Source: Sipunculus nudus (lineage: Eukaryota; Annelida; Sipuncula; Golfingiida; Sipunculidae). Taken from it: DNA of 64,000 nt. The notes below the pieces were generated by a model. The model made no database searches and was not told the DNA's origin. It saw only the letters and a list, made by a program, of their open reading frames with translations. Made by a program: the position numbers and the translations under genes. Shown here in pieces: positions 34,920 to 46,820 of the stretch (position 1 is its first letter; the number at the start of each line of letters is the position of its first letter). The stretch spans positions 19,493,839-19,557,838 of the forward strand of contig CM049316.1 of NCBI GenBank assembly GCA_026874595.1, given 5' to 3'.

Positions 34920-36505
34920 GCCACATTTCTAATAAAGTCCTTCATTTGAAAGTTCTTGCAAGGCACAGGTCCTCTTCCATTCCAGAATGTGAGATGTGGA
35001 TGTGGATCTGGCATATTCTTCTTCAATGCTGTGGAAGCAACAAATATGTGAAAACGAGAGATTATACCGTTCAGGATAGTTAGTCCATCACTTTTTCCCT
35101 AATTTCGGGCCACCCGTTAAGTATTGTGTGTTTGATAGAGAAGCTTCTGAACTCTTGCAGTTTATTCCCTGACAAAGACAGGGTCATAGCGCGGCAGACC
35201 TGGAGGCAGCCATTGAAAAGTAAATCGGCTGGCTTGAGGAAAAAATGGCTGGCTAGAACTAAGATGATGGTCGAGTGGATAACTTGTGGCTGGCTAGCCG
35301 GCAGCTGGACAATAATGGACAAAATGTCTTAGACTAATGCAATTATATTTTTATGTAAAATAATATAACATGATAACAAACTTAACGAATATTTTGACTT
35401 CAACAATCATAAAAAGGAAATTACCCTTTGGAGAAATGAATTTTAATCAATATCGCACCAGGCATGTACAAGGATAATGAGTGGGTAGGCCTACGTGTGG
35501 GACGGGGGTTTCCCCATCGTATTTTCAGATCTGACAATATATTGTGTTTTGGTGAAACTGAGCGCTTATATGATCAGATGAATATTGTTATGATTTTCCT
35601 CATATATTTTGAAAGACGTTGGGTACAAATGAATTATTTGATCTCAACTGATATAACGTTACATCGCTAAAAGCATCTGGGACAATCGAAGGTTTCAATT
35701 CAGCTATTGAGATATATATATATATATATAGATATTATTGTTTATATCCTCTGCGCAACTTGTTTTGTGCGCTCATTTGCATGACTAATCATTCGGATAA
35801 TCGTTTTTCGTGTGCCAAACAAAGTGTCATGGCTTGACATGTGCTGTTAATCAAAACAATTCTTAAAAATCCGTTGAGGAGGTAGAGAGGTGACATAATT
35901 GTACCAAATCGACCCTATAACCAAAGAGTTTTTATAATAATCATGACAATTTAATTATTTAAAATCACATATAGTGAATTCTTTGGTGTAATGTGAACAG
36001 ACCAACTCCCTGATCCCCATTGGTCCAGACTGAGATCGACATTTTTTTTCCTGCGCTGAGCTTTCTCGGTCGCAGTTGTGTAGGCAATTTTTCAGGAGTC
36101 TTAATTGAAATAGGAATTCTGTCATGAATTTTCGCAGATGTCAGCCTCAATCACCCCGTGACCTCTGTGGCTCGTGATATGTTCACTCAGCAACATGTTT
36201 GTCAGTGGTTGAAGCAGCCAGTGTCTGCAGCTGTTTGACACTGATTTGGTCTCGCGTTTTACATGTTTTTATTAACTTCAAGTTGCAAACCAATCAGACT
36301 CGCTTAAAGTTTAATTTCCGCTCAAGGATTTAATGACATTTATCCATAGGTTTTTACGCGAATGACATTTGTAGCATGGATTATAATATGACGTAGTTAT
36401 GAGCGGTGGCCGGCAGCTGACATCGTTTCACGGTTAAACGAACACTAAATGGTTTAAATTGGCTAGAAACAATATTAACAAAAAAGCATGCATATTTTTT
36501 CCATA
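34920..36505. other. Intergenic, no feature recognised
   Basis: Only short overlapping ORFs on both strands and a small AT run at about 35710-35730 are present. Confidence 0.4.
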
Positions 36506-36507
36506 TA

Positions 36508-36691
36508 CAGTGAAACCTCGTTTTGCCGAACTCGCTTAAGTCGAATATTCCGCTTATGTCGAAGTTACAGACTCGATATTCCGGACAACTCTAGTTAAAT
36601 TATTACCAAAGAAAACCCGCTTGTGTCGAACCTCGGATGTATCGAAGTTTTCTGAGGATCCCTTCGACTTAGACACAACGAGGTTTCACTG
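36508..36691. mobile_element. Pogo/Tigger-type MITE, 184 bp
   Basis: Perfect 15-bp terminal inverted repeats CAGTGAAACCTCGTT...AACGAGGTTTCACTG are flanked by TA on both sides. TCGAA/TTCGA motifs repeat inside. There is no coding capacity. Confidence 0.9.
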
Positions 36692-36751
36692 TATATATGA
36701 CAGCTCCTTTTCCCTAAGGGTTTCGTTCATTTAATCCTGAATGTTAACCGA

Positions 36752-37222
36752 GTCTTATAGTTCCGACTTAAAACTGTTAATTTGCAAACTGTCCAATCAC
36801 TATGCAAACTTAAAATATAATTTGTTCAGTTTTACACATTTACACATCCGATGTGCCCTGCATGGATTAAAAAACTTGCGGTACAAACTTTCTGGGTAGA
36901 AGAACTGTTCTCCGGAGTTGCAGTTCGACATAGCCAGAATGTGTGCTCCGGAGAACAGTCCCGGCCCAGCCCGGTGGCATGTGGTGATCTGATAACATCC
37001 GTGTCAGATTGCAGGGGGTCCCAGTGGTATGTCTTGTCCACAGTCATTGCTGTTTAATGGAGATTGGCAGAATTGAAATCATGATCTAAATTACTTTCTG
37101 AGCTGTTCAGTGGCAGTTAAGGATAATTTATATTACTGTTAGAAACTTAAATGACACACACATGGAATCAGAAGTTGCCCCCATTCACACACACACACAC
37201 ACACAAATATATATGTTACAAT
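36752..37222. repeat. ~470-bp recent duplication, copy 1
   Basis: It is nearly identical to 40067-40544, from GTCTTATAGTTCCGACTT to ATATATGTTACAAT. It contains a perfect 14-bp inverted repeat, ACTGTTCTCCGGAG...CTCCGGAGAACAGT, around 36905-36960. Upstream of it are CCAATCA and ATGCAAAC, then an AT-rich TAAAATATAA. Both strands are open for about 70 codons in both copies, but no product is recognised. Confidence 0.9.
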
Positions 37223-37446
37223 ATATGATTAAGTGTATATATATAGAGAGAGACGCTGAAAAAGGTATATGAGTGTGTGTGCGTGTGTATTTAAATATAC
37301 AAAGTCATCCCCCCCCCCCACCCTGGAAGAAAAATTGACGCCACTGACCTTGGACTTAACTGTGTAGCAACACTACCGTTAACCAGGACTCTATCTGATA
37401 CCGACTCTTGGTCCTCCTCTTAACCCTGACATATATTCAAATAGAT

Positions 37447-37508
<62 letters not shown>

Positions 37509-40066
37509 GGGGGGAGGGGGCTAAAAGAAGAATCATCAAAACAAAGTACGTATTAGCCAGCAGTTTTTGTTGGAGAACATGTACTAAGAATCATAAAGTG
37601 AACAAATTGGCTTTTTACAATTGGTCAAAACTCCCTCACGGTTATGTAAACAAAGACAGTATCAAATCAAATTAGTTCATGAGTAAAAGAAATATGTAAA
37701 TTAGCTTTTAAATAGAAAACAACACAAGTGAAATAATAAGCAACTGTTGAAGACCACTACCTGTAACATCATCTGCTCATTTCATATGCAAATAAGCTAA
37801 TTGTATATTAATTGGACAACTAGATTATTTATCAATTAGCTATGTAAACAGACTTTTAATCCATTAAAAATATGTTTTTAATTGCCATGCAATTAAAAAT
37901 TCCAATCGATACCGCTATTCCGAATGGAAATATGCATGCAAAAGTTCATTTATATGAAAATATGTTTAATAAATGGGTAATTTACAAATATGTAAATTAG
38001 CTTTAATATTAAAATGATTATTACATAATTACAATTAATGAGTAAGCAATTGATAAGTAAATTATTAAGCCAAATATTTTACGTCATTATGTTTTTATGC
38101 GAATACCACGGCCTTTAATCTCAATAGTTTGTCTAAAGAGCATAATTTATCTGTATTTTATCAATAAAATATAACAGATCTTATATTGACATACGTTATA
38201 CATTATCAAATTTGATTATTTAGTATCCGAGATACTTTACTTTTTATATAAAAAGCCAATGAATTAATATATTTAATTATTGTATATATAATTCCACTAC
38301 ATCATTCAATTCTGCAAATTTATGCAAATTATCATAGTAAATATGCAGAGTACAACAATGTTGGCAGCAGATACGGAGCCTACAGGACAAAATTACCCTT
38401 GATTCAATCTAGGACAGTTATCTATCGTCCATAATTTTTGTGTGTATTTATACTATTGTAATCATCCTGATTTTGATGATTACTATTATGGTTATTATTA
38501 ATGTGACAATTTTTATTTGTAGTATTAGCATCGTTTTTAATTTAATTATTATACATTGAAATGAAAGGTCTTGTGTCTATTCTATTTGTCAGCATTATTT
38601 TCCTTACAATCATCGACACTGCACCCGCACAATTCAACGTACAACCTGGCACAATACACAGATCTTATGCTATAAGATAAATAATAAATGTATGCATTGT
38701 CATACAAATGTTTATTGTATGTGATAGCATAACATATCATACAACGGTATACATCGTGAAGGAAACATCTAAATAAATTTATATAGTGGGAATGAAATTA
38801 CTTCATGGGCGTTCTTCACCAGATCATGAAAAGATGCACACATCATGACAATTTTGGTATGGTGCTAATCTGAGTTTTCCCTGTAAACGCTATACATCAA
38901 CAATACATTCGAAAGCGTTCACGAGTGTATTGTTATAATATACTTTTATGCGACCTTCGCGACATGCTCCCTTGTCGTGCACTGTTGATGCTGTTTATTA
39001 CTTTGTGTTTGTTCAACTCTGACAGGATTGGATTCTTTGCATGTTGTTGTCGATTATTTAAAAGTGCAATCGATTTAATCAGTCCATTTAAACTTGAAAT
39101 AACATGTCATATGCATATAATAACTTATATTCAATTGACAATAATAATAAATGATAATATAATATTGACAATATGAATAGGATATTTCCTATGCTGTGAA
39201 TATCCTAGCTAAACCTTTATGTAAAGCGATCTAAGTACAATTCTATCCAAAATTTACATTCTCGATTGAATATGCTATTATGGAAAGAGATGGTCTTTGA
39301 ATAAAGTATACAACGTTGTGTGGAGGGTATACTGCAAAGTACTGGCGGAGTGATCGGCATAGAGGAAACATGTTTTCTTGCTTACTTCATGGAGAGCCTT
39401 AGGGATTATAATGTTATTGACCGGTCCTGACTTGTGAACATTCCATCACGCGGCGACCAGCTGGCAACTTCTACCAGACTCAAGCACACGCCTGGCTGAG
39501 CATGACCGGCCGAGGTCAGCCGTGTCATCTATACAGGTGGCGGCACCTTTGGGTGGAAACTAGCAGTACATTATAATGCTGTATGTCATGTCCATACTGT
39601 CATTTTGGGCTGTAACACCTCTCTCTTTATCTAATTCTTTTCTCAGTTATTACTCTCCACATGCTATCAGTTATACTGTATGACTGAGCTACCACATGCT
39701 GAGAGACCAGTGATGACCATCTAATAGAGTACTTCACGTGAAACATGATACAGTCTGGTCTGTCTAGACCTTTTGACCTGAATGAGGTTCAGGGGACTTG
39801 ACAAAGAATTTCATAGTTTACACAAATTAAATTGGCCATTTTTTTCTCCATCGAATGTTAAGAATAAAATGAAACAATCGATTTTGCCACCCATAATCGA
39901 AAGAAAAATAACTTCAGTGTGATGCGCGTTAGTAACATAACCTATCAACTCTTATTTTACAGAGGACGGTAGTTACCTTATAAACCTGTTTGACCTGTTC
40001 TCTTCCAGACAGCGGACATTAGAAATACCTTTTAGCACAGCTTTGTACACATCCCAAGCAACAGGG
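37223..40066. other. AT-rich stretch between the two duplicate copies
   Basis: It contains a GA-type microsatellite (about 37441-37510), C and G runs, and very AT-rich sequence. Apart from the 39-codon ORF at 38561 no coding segment is apparent. The flanking direct copies do not start TG or end CA, and no retroelement gene lies between them, so an LTR element is not supported. Confidence 0.5.
38561..38680 (+). CDS. Candidate 39-residue secreted peptide
   Basis: The ATG at 38561 opens 39 codons to TAA. The first 23 residues are an excellent signal-peptide pattern: MKG, a hydrophobic core rich in Ile/Leu/Val/Phe, and a likely A-P-A|Q cleavage site. That leaves a short basic tail beginning Q-F-N-V-Q-P-G and ending Y-A-I-R. 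No family is recognised. An ORF this short can arise by chance, and no promoter or poly(A) context confirms it. It could also be a first exon, but no strong donor is in frame. Confidence 0.2.
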   Translation: MKGLVSILFVSIIFLTIIDTAPAQFNVQPGTIHRSYAIR

Positions 40067-40544
40067 GTCTTATAGTTCCGACTTAAAACTGTTAATTTGC
40101 AAACTGTCCAATCACTATGCAAACTTAAAATATAATTTGTTCAGTTTTACACATTTAGGAACATTCGATGTGCCCTGCATGGATTAAAGAACTTGCGGTA
40201 CAAACTTTCTGGGTAGAAGAACTGTTCTCCGGAGTTGCAGTTCGACATAGCCAGAATGTGTGCTCCGGAGAACAGTCACGGCCCAGCCCGGTGGCATGTG
40301 GTGATCTGATAACATCCGTGTCAGATTGCAGGGGGTCCCAGTGGTATGTCTTGTCCACAGTCATTGCTGTTTAATGGAGATTGGCAGAATTGAAATCATG
40401 ATCTAAATTACTTTCTGAGCTGTTCAGTGGCAGTTAAGGATAATTTATATTACTGTTAGAAACTTAAATGACACACACATGGAATCAGAAGTTGCCCCCC
40501 TTCACACACACGCACACATACACACACACAAATATATATGTTAC
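40067..40544. repeat. ~470-bp recent duplication, copy 2
   Basis: This is the second copy of the segment at 36752-37222. It differs by a few substitutions, a few bases near 40155 and a longer CA-type microsatellite at its right end. It has the same 14-bp inverted repeat and the same open frames. Confidence 0.9.
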
Positions 40545-40969
40545 AATTAATGTGTAAAATCAGTCAATTTGTCTGTCATTTCACCTAAACAAAATCGTGG
40601 TAAAAACTGTTTCAAGAAAAGATATTATATAGAAGAAATGAACTGTGTAATGTTTTGGACCTAGACTGATAAACTATTATTTTGCCAGTTCCACAAAGAT
40701 CTGTTATAGAAAATCCACTGTTTATTAAACATCATGCAGTATACCCACACCATGCATTTTATATGAACACAGAGGTCTGGTCGTTATACAGCACTATTTT
40801 ATATCATACATTTATAACTATTCTTACACACTGTTCTTATATATATATATATAGGCTGAAATTCGCCATAAGATAAAAAAACTGTACAGGAACTTCTGTA
40901 TATATATTATGTATCTATTTTATTTTCAAATCAACATATATATACATTCCTGTACATCCATATATATAT

Positions 40970-41030
<61 letters not shown>

Positions 41031-41455
41031 GGGTTATAGCTGTAGACAACTTTGTATGCCGGCTTAATTTACGGATATTGGCGATACGAGCGGAGTGATC
41101 ATGGCGGTGTCGGAATATATAAGCTAAATCATTGCGTTATTCTGTGTTTTAACTATTTAATGATTATTCTGGATCTCAATTTATTTATATTTGTAAACAT
41201 ACTGATGAAGTGCAAATTTAATGTTTCATATCTGCATTCTGTTTTTTGACAGAATCTTTAAGATCTTTTGTACCGCCGGTCGGTTGGTTGCAATTAAATG
41301 TTAGCTTTGTGCCGGTTGGCAGAAGCCCGTTCCGGCCATCCCCGACCGGCGTGGCTATAACACTATATATTGTAAATTCAGAAATTATCGAAAACCACGA
41401 AAATTAAATCCCAACTAATATTTCTGAATCTACAGTATATATATTTACACACATG

Positions 41456-41487
<32 letters not shown>

Positions 41488-42568
41488 TATACATATATCA
41501 CTTACCTTTACCAACCTGTTCGAGATGTCTGGGGTTAAAAGCATGTATGTGTACGTTTTCATGTATATTTGTTGATCCCATTATTATGTATTTTCCAAAA
41601 ATGTCAATTAAATATTTATGACTTGCTTTCATTGTGTTCAGTATGTGGAGCGGAAGAGAGCAGATTAAAGGATAAACAATATATATAGGATATATATATA
41701 TATATCATAATTTTGACATTAATAATTTTGTATTTATGTTATATAATGTATTTTTACAAGCGCTTTAATTTAAAGTCATTTCATCTTGCTAGTTCTTAAC
41801 TAAGCGATTAATTAACTGAATTAGTCAACAACCTTAATCTTTGACCATTTCTGGCTGAATGGACTCCTACCTGTGACATTATGCAAGGTTGTCATAAATC
41901 ATGATGCAATAATTACATTTGTAGATATACTGACAATATAAGATCTGTATGCCAATTAAAGTATACAGCTGACAAGGTATACATGCATGTGCATTTGATG
42001 TGAGACACGGCCCTATTATGTGTATACATGTGCAAGCTGACTGCCTAACAAATGTGTCTGTAGGCCGAACTTTGAAATATGAAAATTTGCAAACATGAAC
42101 AATATAGCTGAAAAAGGACATCACGCAGAAATTAACCGTGCTTTGTTACTCCTATAATGGCTAAAAATATTAATAAATGTTGACAGTTTGGAGATAACTT
42201 ACTCCAAAAGTGTTAAGATTTGGATGATTTTTTCTTTTGCAGTTGAGGATTATATGTTAATTGTTGGCAAACTGCATATATTGCAGGATAATAAGCTAGG
42301 TACTCGGTCGAAAACGTTAACTGTGCGCGGCATTTCATGTGTTAAGTTATATTCTGTCAATAATTATGCAGAACCATGTACGAAGTTCTGCTTTTGCAAT
42401 TATTATGTATAATCCATGAGCAAAAGTATATGTACATACATGTATTAATCGTTGATCAATCTATGCCAAGGCTTGTTTAGTAAATACTAAATTTGTAATA
42501 AGATGAAAAAGATGAAAATATTAACAAGACAATATGGGCACTTTCACGTTAAAGGGTATACCCTAAAA

Positions 42569-42612
<44 letters not shown>

Positions 42613-42927
42613 TGATTTGTATTTAACTCTAGGTCATGACCCCTTTGCTTTAATATACCTTTGTATTCTCGACCTGTCATTTTTCTAAACACAACACAGT
42701 GTTTACTCGCCTGCTGTGGAACGCTTTGACGTACCCATCCTGTATATCTCATTCCAAGATTTATCGTACAAGGACCTCACACCTCGACGTCAATTTCTAT
42801 TATATCCTGGCTGATATTATTTACTGCGTGTATTGTCTGATCGCCACCCCGGTCGTCTTTGTACAATACCCCCACGACAAACCACTGAGCATGACTCGCG
42901 TGATATAGCAGTTCTCGTCTATACCTG

Positions 42928-42964
<37 letters not shown>

Positions 42965-43154
42965 GTACGATATAGGCAAAAAGAAACCTGTACTTATAAA
43001 TCATTTATATAAGACTTGCGTTACATAAATATACACTTGATATTTATGAACAATTATACATTTGTTACATGAACATATTAAATATTCTTTTGACACGTTT
43101 TTATCTCAGTTACTTTATACTTTTTCTTATTGATACTAATTATCCTATTAAAGC

Positions 43155-43202
<48 letters not shown>

Positions 43203-43367
43203 ATATTGAAAAACTGTAATATAAATTTTTTCAGTTTGCCATGCCTTTATGTCAATTTAATATAACGTGTTTGCACTTTATCCAATGCGTTGTATCTGCG
43301 AAACCTAAACACTAGATATATCAACGCTTCTTTTACAGAACAACCATAAAACCGCCATATCATACAT
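40545..43367. other. Intergenic, microsatellite-rich
   Basis: TA runs lie at about 40960-41030, 41455-41490, 42570-42610 and 43157-43201, and a CA run at 42929-42962. A segment at 41033-41363 begins GTTATAGCTG and ends TGGCTATAAC, so it may be a small inverted-repeat element. No gene is recognised. Confidence 0.5.
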
Positions 43368-43790
43368 GAAGGCTAACATGACACATCAAATGGACTTACA
43401 GTACCAATGTTCTCACTCATACATCCAGTGACGTCTTGTAACTGACCACGGGAATCATTTCATACTGTGAGTGTACCAAGAACGTCTGTCTTCAACCCAC
43501 TAACTCACACAAATAAAAATAGCATTGGTGTTGTGCGAATGTGTTAACAATACATGAATGACAGATATTGCAAAAAAAATACGTGAAGGTTAACATGATA
43601 CATCAAATGGACTTACAGTACTATTGTTATCACCCATTCATCGAGTGACGTCTTGTAACTGACTAACTGGAATAAAATCATTAACACAAACGGGGATTTT
43701 TTTTATACTGTGAGTGTACCAAGAACCTCTGTCTTCAACCCACCAACACACCCACATAAAAATAGTATTAGTACTGTGCCATTTGACTAG
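43368..43790. repeat. Tandem duplication, ~218 bp unit
   Basis: AAGGCTAACATGACACATCA...GTGACGTCTTGTAACTGAC...CTGTCTTCAACCCAC is present twice, at 43368 and 43586, with small differences and one insertion. Confidence 0.85.
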
Positions 43791-44623
43791 TCCCCTGTGT
43801 TAAGCCTTTATTGTTAGAAAATGTACTATTGTATTTTCTTTATTAACACGCGTTTGTGACACCAGTATTTTCATAAACATACAATGTGAAAACCTGAGGC
43901 AATTAATGCGTTTCTTGGAGTGTATCCATTCAAAGTATAGAGTAATGCAGCCAAGAAGAAGCAATTGAAAGGACAGAGGTACAGCAGTATGCTAAGTTTA
44001 TGAAAATGTGGAGGTTTTATATGGTCTTCAATTCGCTCTTTACACAGCGCTTTACCTATAGGCCTACTACCTATACCGTAAGCGCTGTTTGTTTTGATCT
44101 CGTATCCTGAATCGCTTCACCAGAGGGGAGCACTGTATTTTGGTCCAATTAGATGAGACCCTGTGCTGGAAGACAAACGGTTTACCAGCCAAACGAGGAA
44201 TACACAGAACCAATGTTGTTCATTTCGTTTTGAGTGACAGCTCATTGCCCCGGCAACCGTTTGAACAGGCCACAGGCTCAGAGAGAATGGCCCCATACGT
44301 GGTTTGCATAGGTCCTTGTGTACATAGGATGCCCGGCCGGTGAGCTGTAATTTAAAAGAAATGTAACAACATAGGCCCCGTGCACACCTCGCTGGCTGGT
44401 TTCAATTTTGCTGACAACGGTTACATGGCTACGCTAACATAGTCGTAATGTCATAATCGAATCGGTCGATGATGTTAGAACGCAGAGGGAGCAATTAAAT
44501 TCGAATTTTCTTTACTAAGAGTAACCATAAAACTGTCATCAAGCGGCGCTTGAAGCGCAGCTCTGGGCGGAGCCATGATGCCTATATTGAGTGTTTGTCA
44601 ACTGGCATTTGGTTGGCTGCTAG

Positions 44624-44923
44624 TCACACCAGCAGTTTTTTTTCAGCAGACAGACCCACCACCTGGTGTCTAAGTGTGTTATTAACGGTCAAACCAGGCA
44701 GCGGGAAAATCAGTAGCTTCTTTAGAAGCGCAAGATTTCCGCTGCCTCGGGAGTTTAGGTCTTCGACTGCCTCTTGATACGTGTATCCCTTGCCAGTTAA
44801 AACAATGTCATTTTCAACTTTGTGGATGCCTTGGAGGTTTGGGGACCTCACCCAGCGCTCCCTGAAAGTACTCGCTCCCTGAAGAAGACCCAAAATGCAT
44901 GCTAAAACTATTGTGGCGATCAC
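44624..44923 (-). other. Open segment with signal-peptide-like start, minus strand
   Basis: On the minus strand a 99-codon frame begins near 44923 with a hydrophobic stretch (V-I-A-T-I-V-L-A-C-I-L-G-L-L-Q-G-A-S) that looks like a signal peptide, followed by a polar segment. GC content is higher than in the flanks. However, there is no in-frame ATG and a stop lies just upstream, so it would need an upstream exon. A CAG|GTGGTG donor is possible near its end. It could be an exon, a gene relic or chance. Confidence 0.2.
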
Positions 44924-45427
44924 ATTGTCTTTCGAAAGTTGTCAAATTGCTTGATGACTCATCCGATTTGGTATATGGTAATATCCGTACCAAGCACATA
45001 TAATGCTTTCAATATCTGAAGTTTATATACACATATTATCAAGTATTGACAGAAATATGTCATGCGTGTTTCTTGAAAAAGGTTTCACTGCTCTTGCGCA
45101 TGCGTGGACTGAATGCCCCAGTGGAGATACTTGGTTGTGTTCACTAAAACCTCGGTCCACCGCCTTTCATTACCATTATAACCAGAAACGACCAGCTGAA
45201 AGAACTGTAAACTGTAGATGACTTCGTGTTTATTTTAAGATATTGCAGACAGAAGTTTTTCTCCAAAACTCTTTTATTGTTACAAAGACTTCTGGGCGCA
45301 CTTCATTTAGATTGGCTCCTTCCTGATGACTGAACGAGGATCGACATATACGTGATTGAGTTTGCGGCTGGAGTCTAATCTACAAACCAACTTGTGGGTT
45401 AAGTGTGAGTATCTTGTCTCTGAAATG

Positions 45428-45635
45428 CAGGAGCGGATCCAGGGGGTCCGCACCCCTCCCCCTTTTTTTAGCCGCCGTAACTTTTTTAATAGTTTTAGAC
45501 CATTATTTCGGGCCGGGACCCCCCTTTTCCCGACCAAAGGACCTTTTTTAAGGATTTGTCACCAGTCCTCCAAGGATGGAACCCCCCTCCCCCCCCCCCA
45601 CCCCACCCCCTTCCTAAATCCTGGATCCGAGCCTG
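45428..45635. mobile_element. hAT-like miniature element, 208 bp
   Basis: It starts CAGGAGCGGATCCAGG and ends CCTGGATCCGAGCCTG, giving 16-bp inverted ends with two mismatches. The interior is rich in C and T runs. It is related to 7161-7352. Flanks show only a partial match, so the target duplication is unproven. Confidence 0.6.
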
Positions 45636-45639
45636 AAAC

Positions 45640-46374
45640 GCTCCGTCATAATTTTACTCTGTCCGTTTCATTAAGAAGAACAAAATATTAATCTTCATAT
45701 ACTGCAATACAAATAACTATTCAGTTAGCCCTTGTTGAGTACAGATGTTCTAATAACACAATGGATGTTAATACATTTGCTATGCATATGTATAAGCCTT
45801 ATTTATATATGTTTATAGGACAGCAGAGCATCAATCTAAACCCCAGCCCTATTTTAACTTTGTAAGGAAGTACGTTATTGGGTACTCAGGCCTATTTTCA
45901 GTCACAGCATAGACAGCAATAAGGAATGCCAGTTTTAGCCATTAGGACGCTGCGCCATAGCAACAGGTTTTACCGTTCCGCAGCTCTATCAAAACGAGGT
46001 GACCTATTGAAAGTTTGTTATGATGATACAATGCATCTATAACGGAAAGGCAAATATTCCTGCGGAAAGGCAAAATTAAATTAAAGCCCTTTCCCTTGGA
46101 AAAAATGAATATTTCAAAGTATTACGAACCCTATTAGGGATATATCATAAGTGAGCGGTAGATCTCTAAGTCGGAATAGATCTTGAGTTTTTTTCACGGT
46201 TAGCACCTACCACTGCTGACAGCTCTGCAGGCTTTGAAAAACAATCACCCTCTAGCAATGATGGCGATTACACAACCAAAATATAAATCTGAAGAAACAT
46301 TAAAAAATACGAATTCTTAAATACATCACGCTCCATGTATTTTGCAGGGATTTTCTTCGTCACATCCTGGTAAA
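45640..46374. other. Intergenic, nothing recognised
   Basis: Ordinary AT-rich sequence without repeats or exon signals that I can support. Confidence 0.4.
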
Positions 46375-46435
46375 ATGAAGAATGTAATACTTCCGTTCTT
46401 CCTGTTGAGCTTCGCTTTAGACAGCTCCGTAGCAG
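46375..46435 (+). CDS. Candidate signal-peptide first exon of a secreted protein
   Basis: The ATG at 46375 opens 20 codons plus one base that end at a strong donor (GCAG|GTAAGT). The encoded stretch starts M-K-N-V-I-L-P-F-F-L-L-S-F-A-L and ends S-S-V-A-G, a textbook signal peptide, and the intron is phase 1. No continuation exon was found in the rest of the window. The left end of the proposed large transposon lies 12 bases inside this intron, so any downstream exons would have to be beyond 62421. The combination of signal peptide and donor makes chance less likely but not excluded. Confidence 0.4.
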
Positions 46436-46514
46436 GTAAGTATTGTTCACTGTATACGGCTATACGTCATGCTATGATTCTAATACAAACCACACACATT
46501 ACTCTAAAAAGTGC

Positions 46515-46690
46515 CGTTTCGCAAGTGTTTTAAAATCCATGGTGGTGTTTCATATAGAAACACGTTTGAACAATAGACATGTTTCGAAACACCTGGAACT
46601 CAGCTCATGAAAATTTTCCGTGATCGAAACACCAGAAACGTGTTTACAAGAAGTACACACGTCTCAAACGTGTTTTACAAGCGTTTTCTG
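46515..46690. repeat. Left subterminal motif cluster
   Basis: Motifs such as GTGTTTTAAAA, AGACATGTTTCGAAACACC, GAAACACCAGAAACGTGTTT and CACGTCTCAAACGTGTTTT occur in both orientations within 175 bp, ending about 130 bases before the SAM-gene start codon. The same words fill 61945-62410. Confidence 0.7.
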
Positions 46691-46820
46691 GTGCGACATA
46701 AGTCACAACGGGCGTTATATTTGTCCTTTTCAATAACGGGCGGGAGAAGTCTCGGAAGGAAGAAAATGTTCTGACGGAACGCTGCAACTGTTTTTTAATG
46801 TTCTGCTGCCTCACAAAGTC

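Noticed and set aside
36752-40544. LTR retrotransposon bounded by the 470-bp direct copies
   Set aside because: The copies do not begin TG or end CA, no primer-binding site or polypurine tract is seen, and no coding remnant lies between them.
44100-44345. Plus-strand exon ending at CGGCCG|GTGAGC
   Set aside because: The donor is good, but no acceptor, start context or recognisable protein accompanies it.
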